A DNA stretch of 64,000 nucleotides. It comes from AWTP1-13 sp963827545 (GTDB taxonomy: Bacteria; Pseudomonadota; Alphaproteobacteria; Rhizobiales; Hyphomicrobiaceae). Where the stretch lies: positions 62,001 to 126,000 of the forward strand of contig CAWHBI010000044.1 of NCBI GenBank assembly GCA_963827545.1. The letters run 5' to 3'. Below the pieces are notes generated by a model, which saw only the letters and a list, made by a program, of their open reading frames with translations, searched no databases and was not told the DNA's origin. Shown piece by piece: positions 47,992 through 56,915 of this stretch. Both the position numbers and the translations under genes were made by a program. Each line of letters begins with the position of its first letter. Position 1 is the first letter of the stretch.

Positions 47992-48894
47992 TCAGCCCTT
48001 GGTGGCGCCGGCCGTCAACCCGGCAATGTAGTAGTCCATCAGGAAGGCGTAGATGATCAGCGGCGGCGCCGCGCCGAGCAGCGCGCCGGTCATGATCTGC
48101 CCCCAGTTGTAGACGTCGGCCTTGACCAGCGAAGTGATGATGCCGACCGGCAGCACCAGCTGGTCGACCGAGGTGGTGAAGGCCAACGGATAGAGGAACT
48201 GCGCCCAGCTGACGGTGAAGGCGAAGATCATTGCGGCGATCAGCCCGGGCAGGGCCACGGGGATGAAGATCTTGGTCAGCGTCTGCGTCCAGCTGGCGCC
48301 GTCGATCAGAGCGGCTTCGTCGAGCTCCTTGGGGATCGAGGCGAAGTAGCCGATCATGATCCAGGTGCAGAACGGCACGGTCAGCGTCGGGTAGAGGATC
48401 AGCAGCACCCACCAGCGGTTGATCAGCTGGATGCCGGTCCATTCGTTGAACACGGCGAACATCTTGAAGAGCGGCAGGAACAGCAGCGTCTCCGGGATCA
48501 GGTAGGTGAGGAAAACACCGGTGGCCAGCGTCGCAGAGCCCCAGAATTTCATGCGCGACAGGGCAAAGGCCGCCGGCACGCTGATCAGCATGGTGAGGGT
48601 GACGACGACGACTGACACGATGGCGGAGTTGCGAAAGAACGTGAGGTACTCCGGCGAAGTCAGAAGCCCCCGGTAGTTCTCCAGAGTTGGGTGGTAGACC
48701 CACCATGGATTGGTGATGGCCGAAATCTCATTGCTGGTCTTGAGCGACGTGATCAGCATGTAGACCGGTGGCAGCAGAAAGAAGATCGCAAACAGGACCA
48801 GGAAGAAGTAGGACCAGCGCAGCGCCCACCTGCGGTCGTGGCTCATGCTGCCGTACGTCGGTGCGCTTTTGGTGCTGACAGAGGCGACAGCCAT
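47992..48894 (-). CDS. Sugar-type ABC importer permease, MalG-like
   Basis: Inner-membrane permease with six helices, 300 residues. The first helix is YFFLVLFAIFFLLPPVYMLITSL. The coupling loop EAALIDGASWTQTLTKIFIPVALPG (around residue 195) is typical of CUT1 permeases. I begin at the ATG at 48894, which overlaps the stop of the MalF-like gene; a GTG one codon upstream is equally possible. Starts 7 bp before the ATPase gene. Confidence 0.9.
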   Translation of the reverse strand: MAVASVSTKSAPTYGSMSHDRRWALRWSYFFLVLFAIFFLLPPVYMLITSLKTSNEISAITNPWWVYHPTLENYRGLLTSPEYLTFFRNSAIVSVVVVTLTMLISVPAAFALSRMKFWGSATLATGVFLTYLIPETLLFLPLFKMFAVFNEWTGIQLINRWWVLLILYPTLTVPFCTWIMIGYFASIPKELDEAALIDGASWTQTLTKIFIPVALPGLIAAMIFAFTVSWAQFLYPLAFTTSVDQLVLPVGIITSLVKADVYNWGQIMTGALLGAAPPLIIYAFLMDYYIAGLTAGATKG

Positions 48895-49826
48895 CACACC
48901 TCACTCCCCCGGCGATTGATGTCGCGCAGGATGAATACGGCAGCGAAGGCAAGGATCGGCACCATGAACAGCGAGACGCAGGCGCCGAGCGGTATGTCGC
49001 CGCCCTGGATGCCGAGCCAGAACGACCAGGTGGCGAAAACATGCGTCTGGTCGATGGGCCCGCCGGCCGTGATTATGCGCACGATGTCGAAATTGGCGAA
49101 CGTGACGATCAGCGAGAACAGCGCCGTGATGGCTATGATGTTGCGCATCATCGGCAGCGTGACGTACCAGATGCGCTGCCACCAGTTGGCGCCGTCGATT
49201 GCCGCCGCCTCGTAGAGCTGTTCGGGCACCGATTTGAGCGCCGCCAGGTACATGATCATGAAGAACGGCGCGCCGATCCAAATATTGATGAGGATGACCG
49301 AAAACCGCGCCCAGTAGGCCTCGCCGGTCCAGGGAACGGGCCCAATGCCGAACAGCGCCAGGGCCCAGTTGAAGGCGCTGTAGGAGGGGTCGAACAGCCA
49401 CAACCATGCAAGGCAGCTCATGGCCGGCGGGATCACCCAGGGCACCAGCAGCATGCCGCGCCACTTGCGCTGGCCTTTGGCCGGAATGTTGTGCACGAAA
49501 TGCGCAACGACAAAGCCGATCAGCGCTTTGAATATGACGGCCGTGATGGCGAATATGCAGGACTGCCGCACCACCATCCAGAACGTCTCGCGCTTGAACA
49601 GGAAGGTGAAGTTGCTCAGGCCGACGAAGCGCTCCATCGACTTGTTGAGCGTGGCCAGATGCAGCGAATAAAGCGCCGGGTAGATGACCAGCAAGGCAAT
49701 CAGCAGGATGAGCGGCAGCGCCATGAAGAAGGCGACGGTCGACTTGCGCTGCATGGCCCTGCGCAGACCCGAGCGCCTGCGCGCAGGTGCCCTCGCCTCG
49801 ACCCGCTCTATGACTGCATCGACCAT
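48894..49826 (-). CDS. Sugar-type ABC importer permease, MalF-like
   Basis: Partner permease, 310 residues. The N terminus is basic (RVEARAPARRRSGLRR), with the first helix at FFMALPLILLIALLVIYPALYSL. The EAA loop reads EAAAIDGANWWQRIWYVTLPMMRN around residue 205. The ATG at 49826 follows a GAGG site. Coupled by overlap to the MalG-like gene. Separated from the solute-binding gene by a 168-bp repeat region. Confidence 0.9.
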   Translation of the reverse strand: MVDAVIERVEARAPARRRSGLRRAMQRKSTVAFFMALPLILLIALLVIYPALYSLHLATLNKSMERFVGLSNFTFLFKRETFWMVVRQSCIFAITAVIFKALIGFVVAHFVHNIPAKGQRKWRGMLLVPWVIPPAMSCLAWLWLFDPSYSAFNWALALFGIGPVPWTGEAYWARFSVILINIWIGAPFFMIMYLAALKSVPEQLYEAAAIDGANWWQRIWYVTLPMMRNIIAITALFSLIVTFANFDIVRIITAGGPIDQTHVFATWSFWLGIQGGDIPLGACVSLFMVPILAFAAVFILRDINRRGSEV

Positions 49827-49837
49827 CGTCGACCTCG

Positions 49838-49994
49838 CGCTTCTCCCTCTCCCCGCTTGCGTCCATGCGAAGCATGGCTCCGCCATGACGAGAGGGTCGG
49901 GGCGAGGGGCGGCACAAGGCTCCGGTGCCGCTTGAGGCCGCCCCTCACCCTAGCCCTCTCCCCATGCCGAAGAGACATGGGGAGAGGGGACTTC
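49838..49994. repeat. C/T-rich palindromic repeats between SBP and permease genes
   Basis: Several inverted segments fill the gap, for example CCGCCCCTCACCCTAGCCC against GGGGCGAGGGGCGG, and CCTCTCCCCATG against CATGGGGAGAGG at the right-hand end. Similar C/T-rich palindromes occur at 1784-1969 and 60007-60192. In mid-operon such structures often reduce expression of downstream membrane genes relative to the binding protein; here that is inference. Confidence 0.65.
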
Positions 49995-51335
49995 TTAGGT
50001 GCGCATGAAGCCTTCGAGCTCGCTCTCGGCCCAGGCCAGCGTCGTTTCCATGGGCTCGCCCTTGAGAGTGCGCACGACCATCTTGGTATGGATCGCCTGC
50101 GTGTAGACCTGGTGCGCAATCTTCGGCGGCGCGGGCTGCGCCGCCACGGCGAGGACCTGGTGGTTGTGCGGGTTTGGGTAGTGATAGAGCGTGCCCGTGG
50201 GTGGCCCGATCTCCGCCCAGATCTTGAAGTCGGTGAGCTTCTCGAACGACGGCAGGTCATAACCGGCGCTCGCGTCCACCATCTTCTCGACCGCGGACCT
50301 CTGCGACAGGAACAGGAGGAGGTCCTTGGCCGCCGTCTTGTTCCTGCCGAAGCTCCAAATGCCCCAGAAGTAGGGCAGGAACGGAGCGTAGCGCCCGGCC
50401 GGCCCCGAAGGCATGCCGTGCGTCCACAATTGCTCCGCCACCTGCGGTGCGTCGCGCTTGGCCACCGCCCAGGCGCTCGGCGGGTTCATGATCAGGGTCC
50501 CCTTGCCGGAGATCAGATACCTGTTGTTGGCGGCGTTGTCCCAGGCCGGAGCGTCCGGCGGCAGCCACTGGGCAAGCTTCACATAGTACTCGAGCGCCTT
50601 GCGGACAGGGTCGGACTTGACGGTGATGGTGCCCTTGGCATCCACCAGCGCGGCGCCGAAGGACTGGAAGATCGCGCCGGCGGTGTCGACGTTGTCCTCG
50701 GTGGTTCCCAGGCCGATGCCAAACGGGTTGCCGCCCTTGTGGCAGGCTTCGGCTGCTTTCAGCATGGCGTCCAAGGTCCAGGCTTCCGCCTTCGGAGGAC
50801 CGCCCGCCGGATACATCGCCAGGATGTCGATGCCGGCGTGCTTCTTCAGGAGGTCGATGCGCGAGTTCGGCCCCTTGATCTGGCTGCCGACGCAGGTCGG
50901 CACGGCGATCCAGCGTCCGTTTGCGCGCGCGAGATATTCAACGGTCGGGTTGACCTTGCCGTTCTGCTTGATCAGCTCCGCCATGACGTCGTCAACGGGC
51001 TCCAGGTGCAGGGAGCTGCCATGCGGCTGCCAGCTTGGAAACGCCAGGATGTCGTGTCCCGATCTCGCCTGCTGTTCCGCGGAGATGGTCAGCAGGTTCT
51101 TGTGCCCCTGCGAGGTGATGTAGTCGACCTGCACCTCGACCTTGTTCTTGGCTCCCCACTCCTCGCACAGGGCCTTGGATGCGTTGTTGCCGCCCGGCAC
51201 CCAATGGTCCCAGAAGCCAATGGTCAGCTTGCCGGCGGCGTTGGCGGTGCGCACGAACGGCGCTGCGATCAACGTCGCGGATGCCGCGGCCGACGTAGCC
51301 ATGAACCTGCGGCGTGACATTCTCAGTTTCTTCAT
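49995..51335 (-). CDS. Extracellular solute-binding protein, Tat-exported
   Basis: Periplasmic receptor of the sugar-type importer, 446 residues (SBP_bac_1 group). The N terminus has a twin-arginine signal (MSRRRFMATSAAASATLIAAPFV, residues 6-28), so it is probably folded before export. The mature part begins GKLTIGFWDHWVPGGN. Trp/Tyr-rich segments near the C terminus (LPYFWGIWSFGRNK) fit a sugar-binding cleft. A strong AGGAGG site precedes the ATG at 51335. gntR lies 44 bp upstream. Confidence 0.9.
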   Translation of the reverse strand: MKKLRMSRRRFMATSAAASATLIAAPFVRTANAAGKLTIGFWDHWVPGGNNASKALCEEWGAKNKVEVQVDYITSQGHKNLLTISAEQQARSGHDILAFPSWQPHGSSLHLEPVDDVMAELIKQNGKVNPTVEYLARANGRWIAVPTCVGSQIKGPNSRIDLLKKHAGIDILAMYPAGGPPKAEAWTLDAMLKAAEACHKGGNPFGIGLGTTEDNVDTAGAIFQSFGAALVDAKGTITVKSDPVRKALEYYVKLAQWLPPDAPAWDNAANNRYLISGKGTLIMNPPSAWAVAKRDAPQVAEQLWTHGMPSGPAGRYAPFLPYFWGIWSFGRNKTAAKDLLLFLSQRSAVEKMVDASAGYDLPSFEKLTDFKIWAEIGPPTGTLYHYPNPHNHQVLAVAAQPAPPKIAHQVYTQAIHTKMVVRTLKGEPMETTLAWAESELEGFMRT

Positions 51336-51379
51336 GTCGTTCCTCCTCGAGATTGATGTCCTGAGCCGTTGCAAATCTG

Positions 51380-52126
51380 CTAAGCCGTCAGGCGCGACGG
51401 AAGTTGTCGACTGCCCCCCTCGCGGCCTTCCGAAGCTGTCTCCCCGAAGCCGCGCGCGAAACGCTGGTGCGAACGCTTCAAATGCTCGTGCATGGCGGCC
51501 CTGGCGCCGGCCGCATCGCCTGCCGCGACGGCATCGCGTATCGCGCAGTGCTCCTCGTGCGCCGCCTTCCAGGTCGACGCATCTTCGGTATGCTTGGCGA
51601 GCAGCTCGAAGTACGGGTTCATGCGCAGGTCGAAAAGCTCACCGACGAAACGGACCAGCACGGCATTATCCAGCGTTGCGGCAATGCCGGTGTGGAAGCG
51701 GCGGTCCAAGGCCAAATACGGACCCTGAAGCTGCGCCGCGGTCTCGGCCAGCACGCTGTCGAGGCGCTCGACATCCTCGGGCCTCGCCCTGCGCGCGGCC
51801 TCCTCGGCAACGGCGCTCTCGATGAAGGCACGGGCTCTGAGAACTTCGAAGGGCCCTTCGATGCCGGCAAGGTTCGATGCGCTGGCGGCTGGCTGCGGAT
51901 CGATGACATAGATGCCGGAGCCGACGCGGATGCGCAGGCGACCCTCCACCTCGAGCGCAATCAGCGCCTCGCGCACGGTCGGCCGCGACACCCCGAGCTT
52001 TTCCGCCAGCTCACGCTCCGTCGGCAGCCGGCCCCCCACGGGGTACTCGCCATCGTCCATGAGCTGGCGGAGCTGGTCGGCGATCTGGCGATAGAGCCGG
52101 CGCGGCTCAATGGCGGCGAGAGGCAT
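51380..52126 (-). CDS. GntR-family regulator, FadR/FCD type
   Basis: A 248-residue regulator of the adjacent importer. The N-terminal winged helix shows YRQIADQLRQLMDDGEYPVGGRLPTERELAEKLGVSRPTVREALIALEVEG. A helical FCD ligand-binding domain follows, with metal-ligand candidates in RRFHTGIA and EHCAIRDAV. I start at the ATG at 52126, but a TTG 16 codons upstream is also in frame. A TGGTCAGACCA palindrome about 60 bp upstream is the likely operator. The effector is probably the transported compound or a product of it. Confidence 0.9.
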   Translation of the reverse strand: MPLAAIEPRRLYRQIADQLRQLMDDGEYPVGGRLPTERELAEKLGVSRPTVREALIALEVEGRLRIRVGSGIYVIDPQPAASASNLAGIEGPFEVLRARAFIESAVAEEAARRARPEDVERLDSVLAETAAQLQGPYLALDRRFHTGIAATLDNAVLVRFVGELFDLRMNPYFELLAKHTEDASTWKAAHEEHCAIRDAVAAGDAAGARAAMHEHLKRSHQRFARGFGETASEGREGGSRQLPSRLTA

Positions 52127-52182
52127 GGATCCTCGGGCGTTTCCCACAAGCTTTCTTGTTCTTCCATGGCTCAATCGGCCAT

Positions 52183-52195
52183 TTGGTCAGACCAT
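52183..52195. promoter_or_regulatory. Probable GntR/FadR-type operator
   Basis: The palindrome TGGTC-A-GACCA matches the TGGTNNNACCA consensus of FadR-subfamily GntR regulators and lies just upstream of the gntR gene. It is well placed for autoregulation of the operon that runs through the solute-binding and permease genes. Position may be off by one base. Confidence 0.6.
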
Positions 52196-52259
52196 TTGAC
52201 AATACAGGGCCGGTGTCAAGCTTGTAGGGATACTGAAGTTTCGAGGTTGCTTGCCCTGG

Positions 52260-53234
52260 TCATTCGGCTTTCACGCCCGCCTCGGCCACGACCTTGGCCC
52301 ACTTGTCGCTCTCGCTTTGGATGAACTGGGCAAACCCCTCCGGCGTGCTGGGCACCGGGTCGGCGCCGAGCGGCCGAATGCGCTCGGCGACTGCCGGGTC
52401 CTGAAGGGCCTTGACGAACGCCCCGTTGAGCTTGGCGATGATGTCTGCCGGCGTGCCGGCGGGGGCGACGAGGCCGAACCAGCCGACCAATTCGTAGCCC
52501 GCGAGCCCGGCCTCCTGGAACGTGGGTGTCTCTGGCAGAAGGGGAATGCGCTTGGCCGCCGACACGGCCAGGGCCTTGAGCTTGCCGTCGCGGATGAGCT
52601 GCAGCGAAGCTGGGATGTCGAGCACGGCGAGCGGGATGTGCCCGCCCAGCACATCGTTGGTGGCTGGCGCCGTGCCACGATAGGCGACGAGTGGGATCTT
52701 GACCTGGGCACGCTGCGTGAAGAGCGCTGCCGTCAGGTGCATGGCGGTGCCGTTGCCGCCGTGCCCGATCGATAGCTTGCCGGGGTCGGCCTTGGCGAGC
52801 GCGATCACGTCTGCCAGCGACTGGACCGGCGCCGCCTGCGAGGCTGCCAGCACGAACGGGATCACCGAGACCAAGGTGATCGGCGCAAGGTCCTTCTGCG
52901 GATCGAACGGCATGTTGCGGTTGATGTGCGGGTTCACCGCCAGCACGCCGGCAGCTGCGATGCCCAGCGTGTAGCCATCGGGCGCAGCCTTGGCCACGGC
53001 GCCGATGCCGATGTTGCCCCCGGCACCAGGGCGATTGTCGATGACGAAGCCCTGGCCCAGCGCAGCCTCGAGCTTGGGTGCCAGTGCCCGAGCGACAATG
53101 TCCGAGCTGCCACCCGGCGGGAAGGTGACAATGATCGTGACCGGCCGGCTGGGATAGGATTGCGCGAGCGCCGTTGACGGCAAGAACAGGAGCCACAGCA
53201 GCATCAGGGCTGCTTGCGTGATAGGCCGGAGCAT
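52260..53234 (-). CDS. Tripartite tricarboxylate transporter substrate-binding protein (TctC/Bug family)
   Basis: Second TctC-type receptor, 324 residues. The signal peptide ends near PSTALAQSYP (about residue 24). Hallmarks are VTIIVTFPPGGSSDIVARALAPKL, VIDNRPGAGGNIG and APDGYTLGI. No tctAB nearby. The 66-bp gap to a divergent FAD-dependent monooxygenase suggests shared regulation, and possibly uptake of the aromatic or organic acid that enzyme hydroxylates; that link is inferred. Confidence 0.9.
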   Translation of the reverse strand: MLRPITQAALMLLWLLFLPSTALAQSYPSRPVTIIVTFPPGGSSDIVARALAPKLEAALGQGFVIDNRPGAGGNIGIGAVAKAAPDGYTLGIAAAGVLAVNPHINRNMPFDPQKDLAPITLVSVIPFVLAASQAAPVQSLADVIALAKADPGKLSIGHGGNGTAMHLTAALFTQRAQVKIPLVAYRGTAPATNDVLGGHIPLAVLDIPASLQLIRDGKLKALAVSAAKRIPLLPETPTFQEAGLAGYELVGWFGLVAPAGTPADIIAKLNGAFVKALQDPAVAERIRPLGADPVPSTPEGFAQFIQSESDKWAKVVAEAGVKAE

Positions 53235-53300
53235 CTATGTTTCCTCCCGAGCCGCCTCCGCACATTGATTTTCATCGAGTTAGGCACGGCCGGGGAAGCG

Positions 53301-54980
53301 ATGGCAAGCCGATCCATCACAACGCGCGTGCTTGTTGTCGGCGGCGGGCCGGTCGGGCTGACGCTGGCCATCGACCTGGCGAGCCGCGGCATCGAGGTCG
53401 TTGTCGCCGAGCTGCGGCAGGCCGGCGAGCCGCCGAGCGTAAAGTGCAATCACGTGTCCGCGCGGTCGATGGAGGTCTATCGTCGGCTCGGGCTGGCGCC
53501 GAAACTGCGCGATGCGGGTCTGCCGGCCGACTTCCCCAATGACGCGGCCTATCGCGTCACCACGATCGGGCCCGAGCTCTCCCGCATTCCTATTCCCTGC
53601 CGGCGCGACCGCTACACGGCAACGGGCGGCCCGGACACATGGTGGCCGACGCCCGAGCCGCCGCATCGCATCAATCAAATCTACATGGAGCCTGTGCTGT
53701 TCGAGCATGCCAGGCAAATGTCCTTCGTATCGGTCCTGAACGGCACGTCGGTCGAGGGCTTCACGCAGGACCAGCAGGGCATCGTCGCCACGCTGCGCGA
53801 TCTCGGCACGGGCGAGAGGCTGAAGATTGCTGCCGAATACCTGGTCGGGTGCGACGGAGCGCGCTCCATGGTGCGCAAAGAGATCGGCGCGACCTTGGCG
53901 GGAACGCCGGTCATTCAAAGCGTGCAATCCACCTACATCCGCGCGCCACGCCTGCTGGAAATGATGGGTGCTCCGGCCTGGATGACGCTATCGCTCAATC
54001 CGCGCCGCTGCGGCACCGTGATCGCCATCGACGGCCGCGAGAGGTGGCTGATCCACAATCATCTGAACCGCGCGGAGGAGGACTTCTGGTCGGTTGACCG
54101 CGATCGGTCGATCCGCAGCATCCTGGGCGTGGGAGGCGACTTCGAATACGAGGTGCTGAGCAAGGAGGACTGGGTCGGCCGCCGCCTCGTCGCAGACCGC
54201 TTCAGGCATGGTCGCGCTTTCATCTGTGGCGACGCCGCGCACCTGTGGATGCCTTACGCCGGCTACGGCATGAACGCCGGCATCGCCGACGCGACCAACC
54301 TGGCATGGCTGCTGGCGGCCACGCTCGACGGCTGGGCGAGCCCGGATGTTCTCGATGCCTACGAGGCCGAGCGATTGCCGATCACCGAGCAGGTCTCGCA
54401 TTTTGCCATGGACATGGCGCTGAAAATCCTCGGGCAGCGGCGCGCGGTACCGCCCGAGATCGAGCTGGGCGGGCCGGAGGGCGATGATGTGCGCCAGCGC
54501 ATCGGCCAGTCGGCCTACGACCTCAACGTGCAGCAGTACTGCTGCGGGGGCCTCAACTTCGGCTACTTCTACGACCGCTCGCCCATCATTATTTACGATG
54601 ACGCAAAGCCACCGGCTTACACGATGGCCGAATTCGCGCCCTCCACCGTGCCGGGCTGCCGCGCTCCGCATCTCGAGCTGCGCGATGGTTCCTCGCTCTA
54701 CGACACGCTGGGGCCGGGCTATACGCTCCTTCGCTTCGACCCGTCGGTTGGCCTGGCTGCGATCGATGAGGCCGCCCGGGCACGCCGCATGCCGCTCAAG
54801 ATCGTCGATGTGGACGCCGAGGCCACAGCACGGAGCTACGACAGGAAGCTTGTCCTGGTGCGTAGCGATCAGCACATCGCGTGGCGCGGCGACGCATCAC
54901 CAGACGACATCCACAGCTTTATGGACGTGCTGCGCGGTGCGGGCCATGTGCGCGAGAGCGGTTCGCCCGCTCCCTGCTGA
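53301..54980 (+). CDS. FAD-dependent aromatic-ring monooxygenase (PHBH family)
   Basis: A 559-residue flavoprotein hydroxylase of the class A group. The FAD motif GGGPVGLTLAIDLASRG is at residues 14-30, the DG motif is in VGCDGARSMVRKEIG around residue 185, and the GD motif in ICGDAAHLWMPYAGYGMNAGIADA around residue 310. The C-terminal 150 residues form the thioredoxin-like tail of the phenol-hydroxylase/MhpA branch. Substrate unknown; the divergent TctC gene suggests an imported acid. The start at 53301 gives normal FAD-domain spacing. Confidence 0.88.
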   Translation: MASRSITTRVLVVGGGPVGLTLAIDLASRGIEVVVAELRQAGEPPSVKCNHVSARSMEVYRRLGLAPKLRDAGLPADFPNDAAYRVTTIGPELSRIPIPCRRDRYTATGGPDTWWPTPEPPHRINQIYMEPVLFEHARQMSFVSVLNGTSVEGFTQDQQGIVATLRDLGTGERLKIAAEYLVGCDGARSMVRKEIGATLAGTPVIQSVQSTYIRAPRLLEMMGAPAWMTLSLNPRRCGTVIAIDGRERWLIHNHLNRAEEDFWSVDRDRSIRSILGVGGDFEYEVLSKEDWVGRRLVADRFRHGRAFICGDAAHLWMPYAGYGMNAGIADATNLAWLLAATLDGWASPDVLDAYEAERLPITEQVSHFAMDMALKILGQRRAVPPEIELGGPEGDDVRQRIGQSAYDLNVQQYCCGGLNFGYFYDRSPIIIYDDAKPPAYTMAEFAPSTVPGCRAPHLELRDGSSLYDTLGPGYTLLRFDPSVGLAAIDEAARARRMPLKIVDVDAEATARSYDRKLVLVRSDQHIAWRGDASPDDIHSFMDVLRGAGHVRESGSPAPC

Positions 54981-55081
54981 GGGAACTCAACGAGATGGCG
55001 CTTTGCCAGCAATGAACCGCGAAATATAACTTCGCGCCTGTGCGGCGCCCTCCGGGGCGAACTGTGGGCGAGGTGTCCAAT

Positions 55082-55498
55082 ATGAAGGGAATCGCTTCTT
55101 CCTGGCTGCTTGCTGTCGTGGCGGCTGCAGCAACGGTGCCGCTGGCGCACGCCCAATCCAAAGACGAGAAGGATCGGCGGGTCATGATCATCAACGACCG
55201 CAGCTCCGATATGCTCCGGCTTTACGGCTCCCGCACGTCGACCAGCGAGTGGGAGGAAAATATCATCGTCGTTCCCATCAAGAAGGGAACGAAGCGGGTC
55301 ATCAACTTCGACGATGGCAGCGGCGCGTGCTTTTTCGACTTCCGTGCAGTCTTCAAGGACAACTTGACGGTCCACAAATGGAGCATCAACGTCTGCAGGG
55401 AGGAATTCTTGGCGAGTGGCGGATTGAACAGTTCTCCTGCTGCGCATGCATCTTCGGGCTTGAGCGGACCACTGGGCCCGGCCACCATGGGGTGCTGA
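55082..55498 (+). CDS. Small secreted protein of unknown function
   Basis: A 138-residue exported protein. The signal peptide runs to about residue 24 (LLAVVAAAATVPLAHAQ). The mature part has the pattern IINDRSSDMLRLYGSRTSTSEWEENII, then KRVINFDDGSGACFFDFRAVFKDN and a second Cys in INVCREEF, so one disulfide is likely. Similar small proteins with FDDGxGxCxFDF are common in Bradyrhizobium-like genomes without known role. It follows the monooxygenase by about 100 bp. Confidence 0.7.
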   Translation: MKGIASSWLLAVVAAAATVPLAHAQSKDEKDRRVMIINDRSSDMLRLYGSRTSTSEWEENIIVVPIKKGTKRVINFDDGSGACFFDFRAVFKDNLTVHKWSINVCREEFLASGGLNSSPAAHASSGLSGPLGPATMGC

Positions 55499-55503
55499 GA
55501 AAA

Positions 55504-55953
55504 CTATGGGCGCCGACGGTTGGACCTGGGTGAGTGGTAGCGCTCGAATGGCGCGTAGCCGATGCTCGATAGGTTGGCCACCCTCTTGCGCTCGGATGCG
55601 TCAGCCCATTCGAGAAGGACATCACGCGGCCAGCCAGTCCAAGTCTCATCGACCAGCATGGCAGTGGGAAAAGTGCCGCGCTTGACGAGTGCGTAAAAAG
55701 TGGCACGCGGGATGCGGAGCAAACGGAGGGCATCGCTGGGACCGAGAAGCTGGCGGTCCCTCTGGTAGTCCGCCAGGATGGGACCAACCCTCGCCGCCGG
55801 GCGGGGGCTGTTCAGCTCTTCGAGCAGAGCCTGTGCATCCTCGTCATCGGTCTCGGGCAGACTTTGTACGAATGCGATCATGTCCTCCTGATCGGTGGAA
55901 AGCTCGCGTAAGAGCCACCGGAGCAGTCCAGGCTGGATCGAGGCTACAAGCAT
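55504..55953 (-). CDS. Hypothetical protein with AlpA/excisionase-like helix-turn-helix
   Basis: A 149-residue protein. The C-terminal half LGPSDALRLLRIPRATFYALVKRGTFP, then WPRDVLLEWADASERKR, resembles AlpA/MerR-like excisionase domains. The N-terminal half is acidic (PETDDEDAQALLEEL). Such small HTH proteins often belong to mobile elements, but no integrase or att site is visible. The start is uncertain: an ATG at 55881 also has an AGGAGG in front, though too close. It converges with the secreted-protein gene (gap 5 bp). Confidence 0.55.
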   Translation of the reverse strand: MLVASIQPGLLRWLLRELSTDQEDMIAFVQSLPETDDEDAQALLEELNSPRPAARVGPILADYQRDRQLLGPSDALRLLRIPRATFYALVKRGTFPTAMLVDETWTGWPRDVLLEWADASERKRVANLSSIGYAPFERYHSPRSNRRRP

Positions 55954-56353
55954 TGTCCGAGCGTTCGTTGCATTTCGCCCACATAGTATGCCTGGCGCGG
56001 CTTGCGATCGGCTTTCGCCGTTAACTCAAATTGCGCGTATCTTGCGGCTCTGTTGCGGGATGGGACCCGTCGGCGCGGAAGCCACATGGGCTGAACGCCT
56101 CTAACCCGCGTCAAGAAGGGTCCTCTGGCGATCGGCCTGGACGCCCCCAGGGCTCATGCTGCGTGCATGCCTCGCTGCGCGCGCTTCGCCGCATTTTCGG
56201 CGGTGCGTCAAATTGAGGCAAGAGAGAGGCAATTTTGCCTCACTGCCCCTTGTCATAAAACGGAAGGACGACGACTGCACTTTCTTCGGGTGGTCTCGGT
56301 CCGCTAGGCTGCTATCAGCACATAGCGTCAAGTTTGGGAGTGCGGGTCCAAGC
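55954..56353. other. 400-bp intergenic region, no gene
   Basis: Divergent region between the AlpA-like gene and the first SnoaL-like gene. An inverted repeat GAGGCA...TGCCTC lies around 56213-56242, and a TTAACTCAAATTGCGCGT stretch near 56019 is relatively A/T rich. I see no convincing gene or RNA. Confidence 0.35.
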
Positions 56354-56779
56354 ATGCGCGCAAACGAGCGCCTTATCATTGAGGCGACCTATGCCTCATG
56401 GGCCGCGCAAGACCTTTCGTTGGTCGGCGCGTGCCTGCACGACGATGCCATCTATGTGGTGCATCTGCCGCCGGGCTCCTGGCCCATCTCCGGTGCGGTG
56501 CGGGGCAAACCTGCGATCCTGAGGTCCCTGGGCGACATCCTGCGGCAGTTCGAGGTTCTCGAGTACAGGCCACTCAAGATCACGGATGCCGATGGTCTGT
56601 GGACGTCGCGGGCCCGTATTCATTACCGCCACAGGGCCACCGGCCTGTCCTACGAAGCAACCGTTCGCAACGTCTGGAGGCTCGAGGACGACAGGATCAG
56701 ACGCTTCGAGGCCTTCCACGATGCCGCACGCTTGCGCGCTTTCTTCGAGATGGTAAGCCGGATGCGGATCGAGGCGTGA
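56354..56779 (+). CDS. SnoaL-like/NTF2-fold protein (paralogue 1)
   Basis: A 141-residue single-domain protein of the SnoaL/NTF2-like fold: N-terminal helix MRANERLIIEATYASWAAQDL, then CLHDDAIYVVHLPPGSWPISG, the conserved RGKPAILRSLGDIL helix, and strands through YRHRATGLSYEATVRNVWRLEDDRIRRFEAFHD. Family members are isomerases, hydrolases or binding proteins; no activity can be assigned. The adjacent gene is about 70% identical over the same 141 residues without gaps. Confidence 0.78.
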   Translation: MRANERLIIEATYASWAAQDLSLVGACLHDDAIYVVHLPPGSWPISGAVRGKPAILRSLGDILRQFEVLEYRPLKITDADGLWTSRARIHYRHRATGLSYEATVRNVWRLEDDRIRRFEAFHDAARLRAFFEMVSRMRIEA

Positions 56780-56915
56780 GCGGCGATGCTGTGATGCAGA
56801 GCACTCGCGGCACATGGTTTGGCGGGGTATAGATGGGCGGGTACCGCCAGAGCCGGTTCCGTTAGACTAGCCGCCAGTCGGGCCGCCAGTCGGCATGAGT
56901 TCGAGAGTGCGGGTC

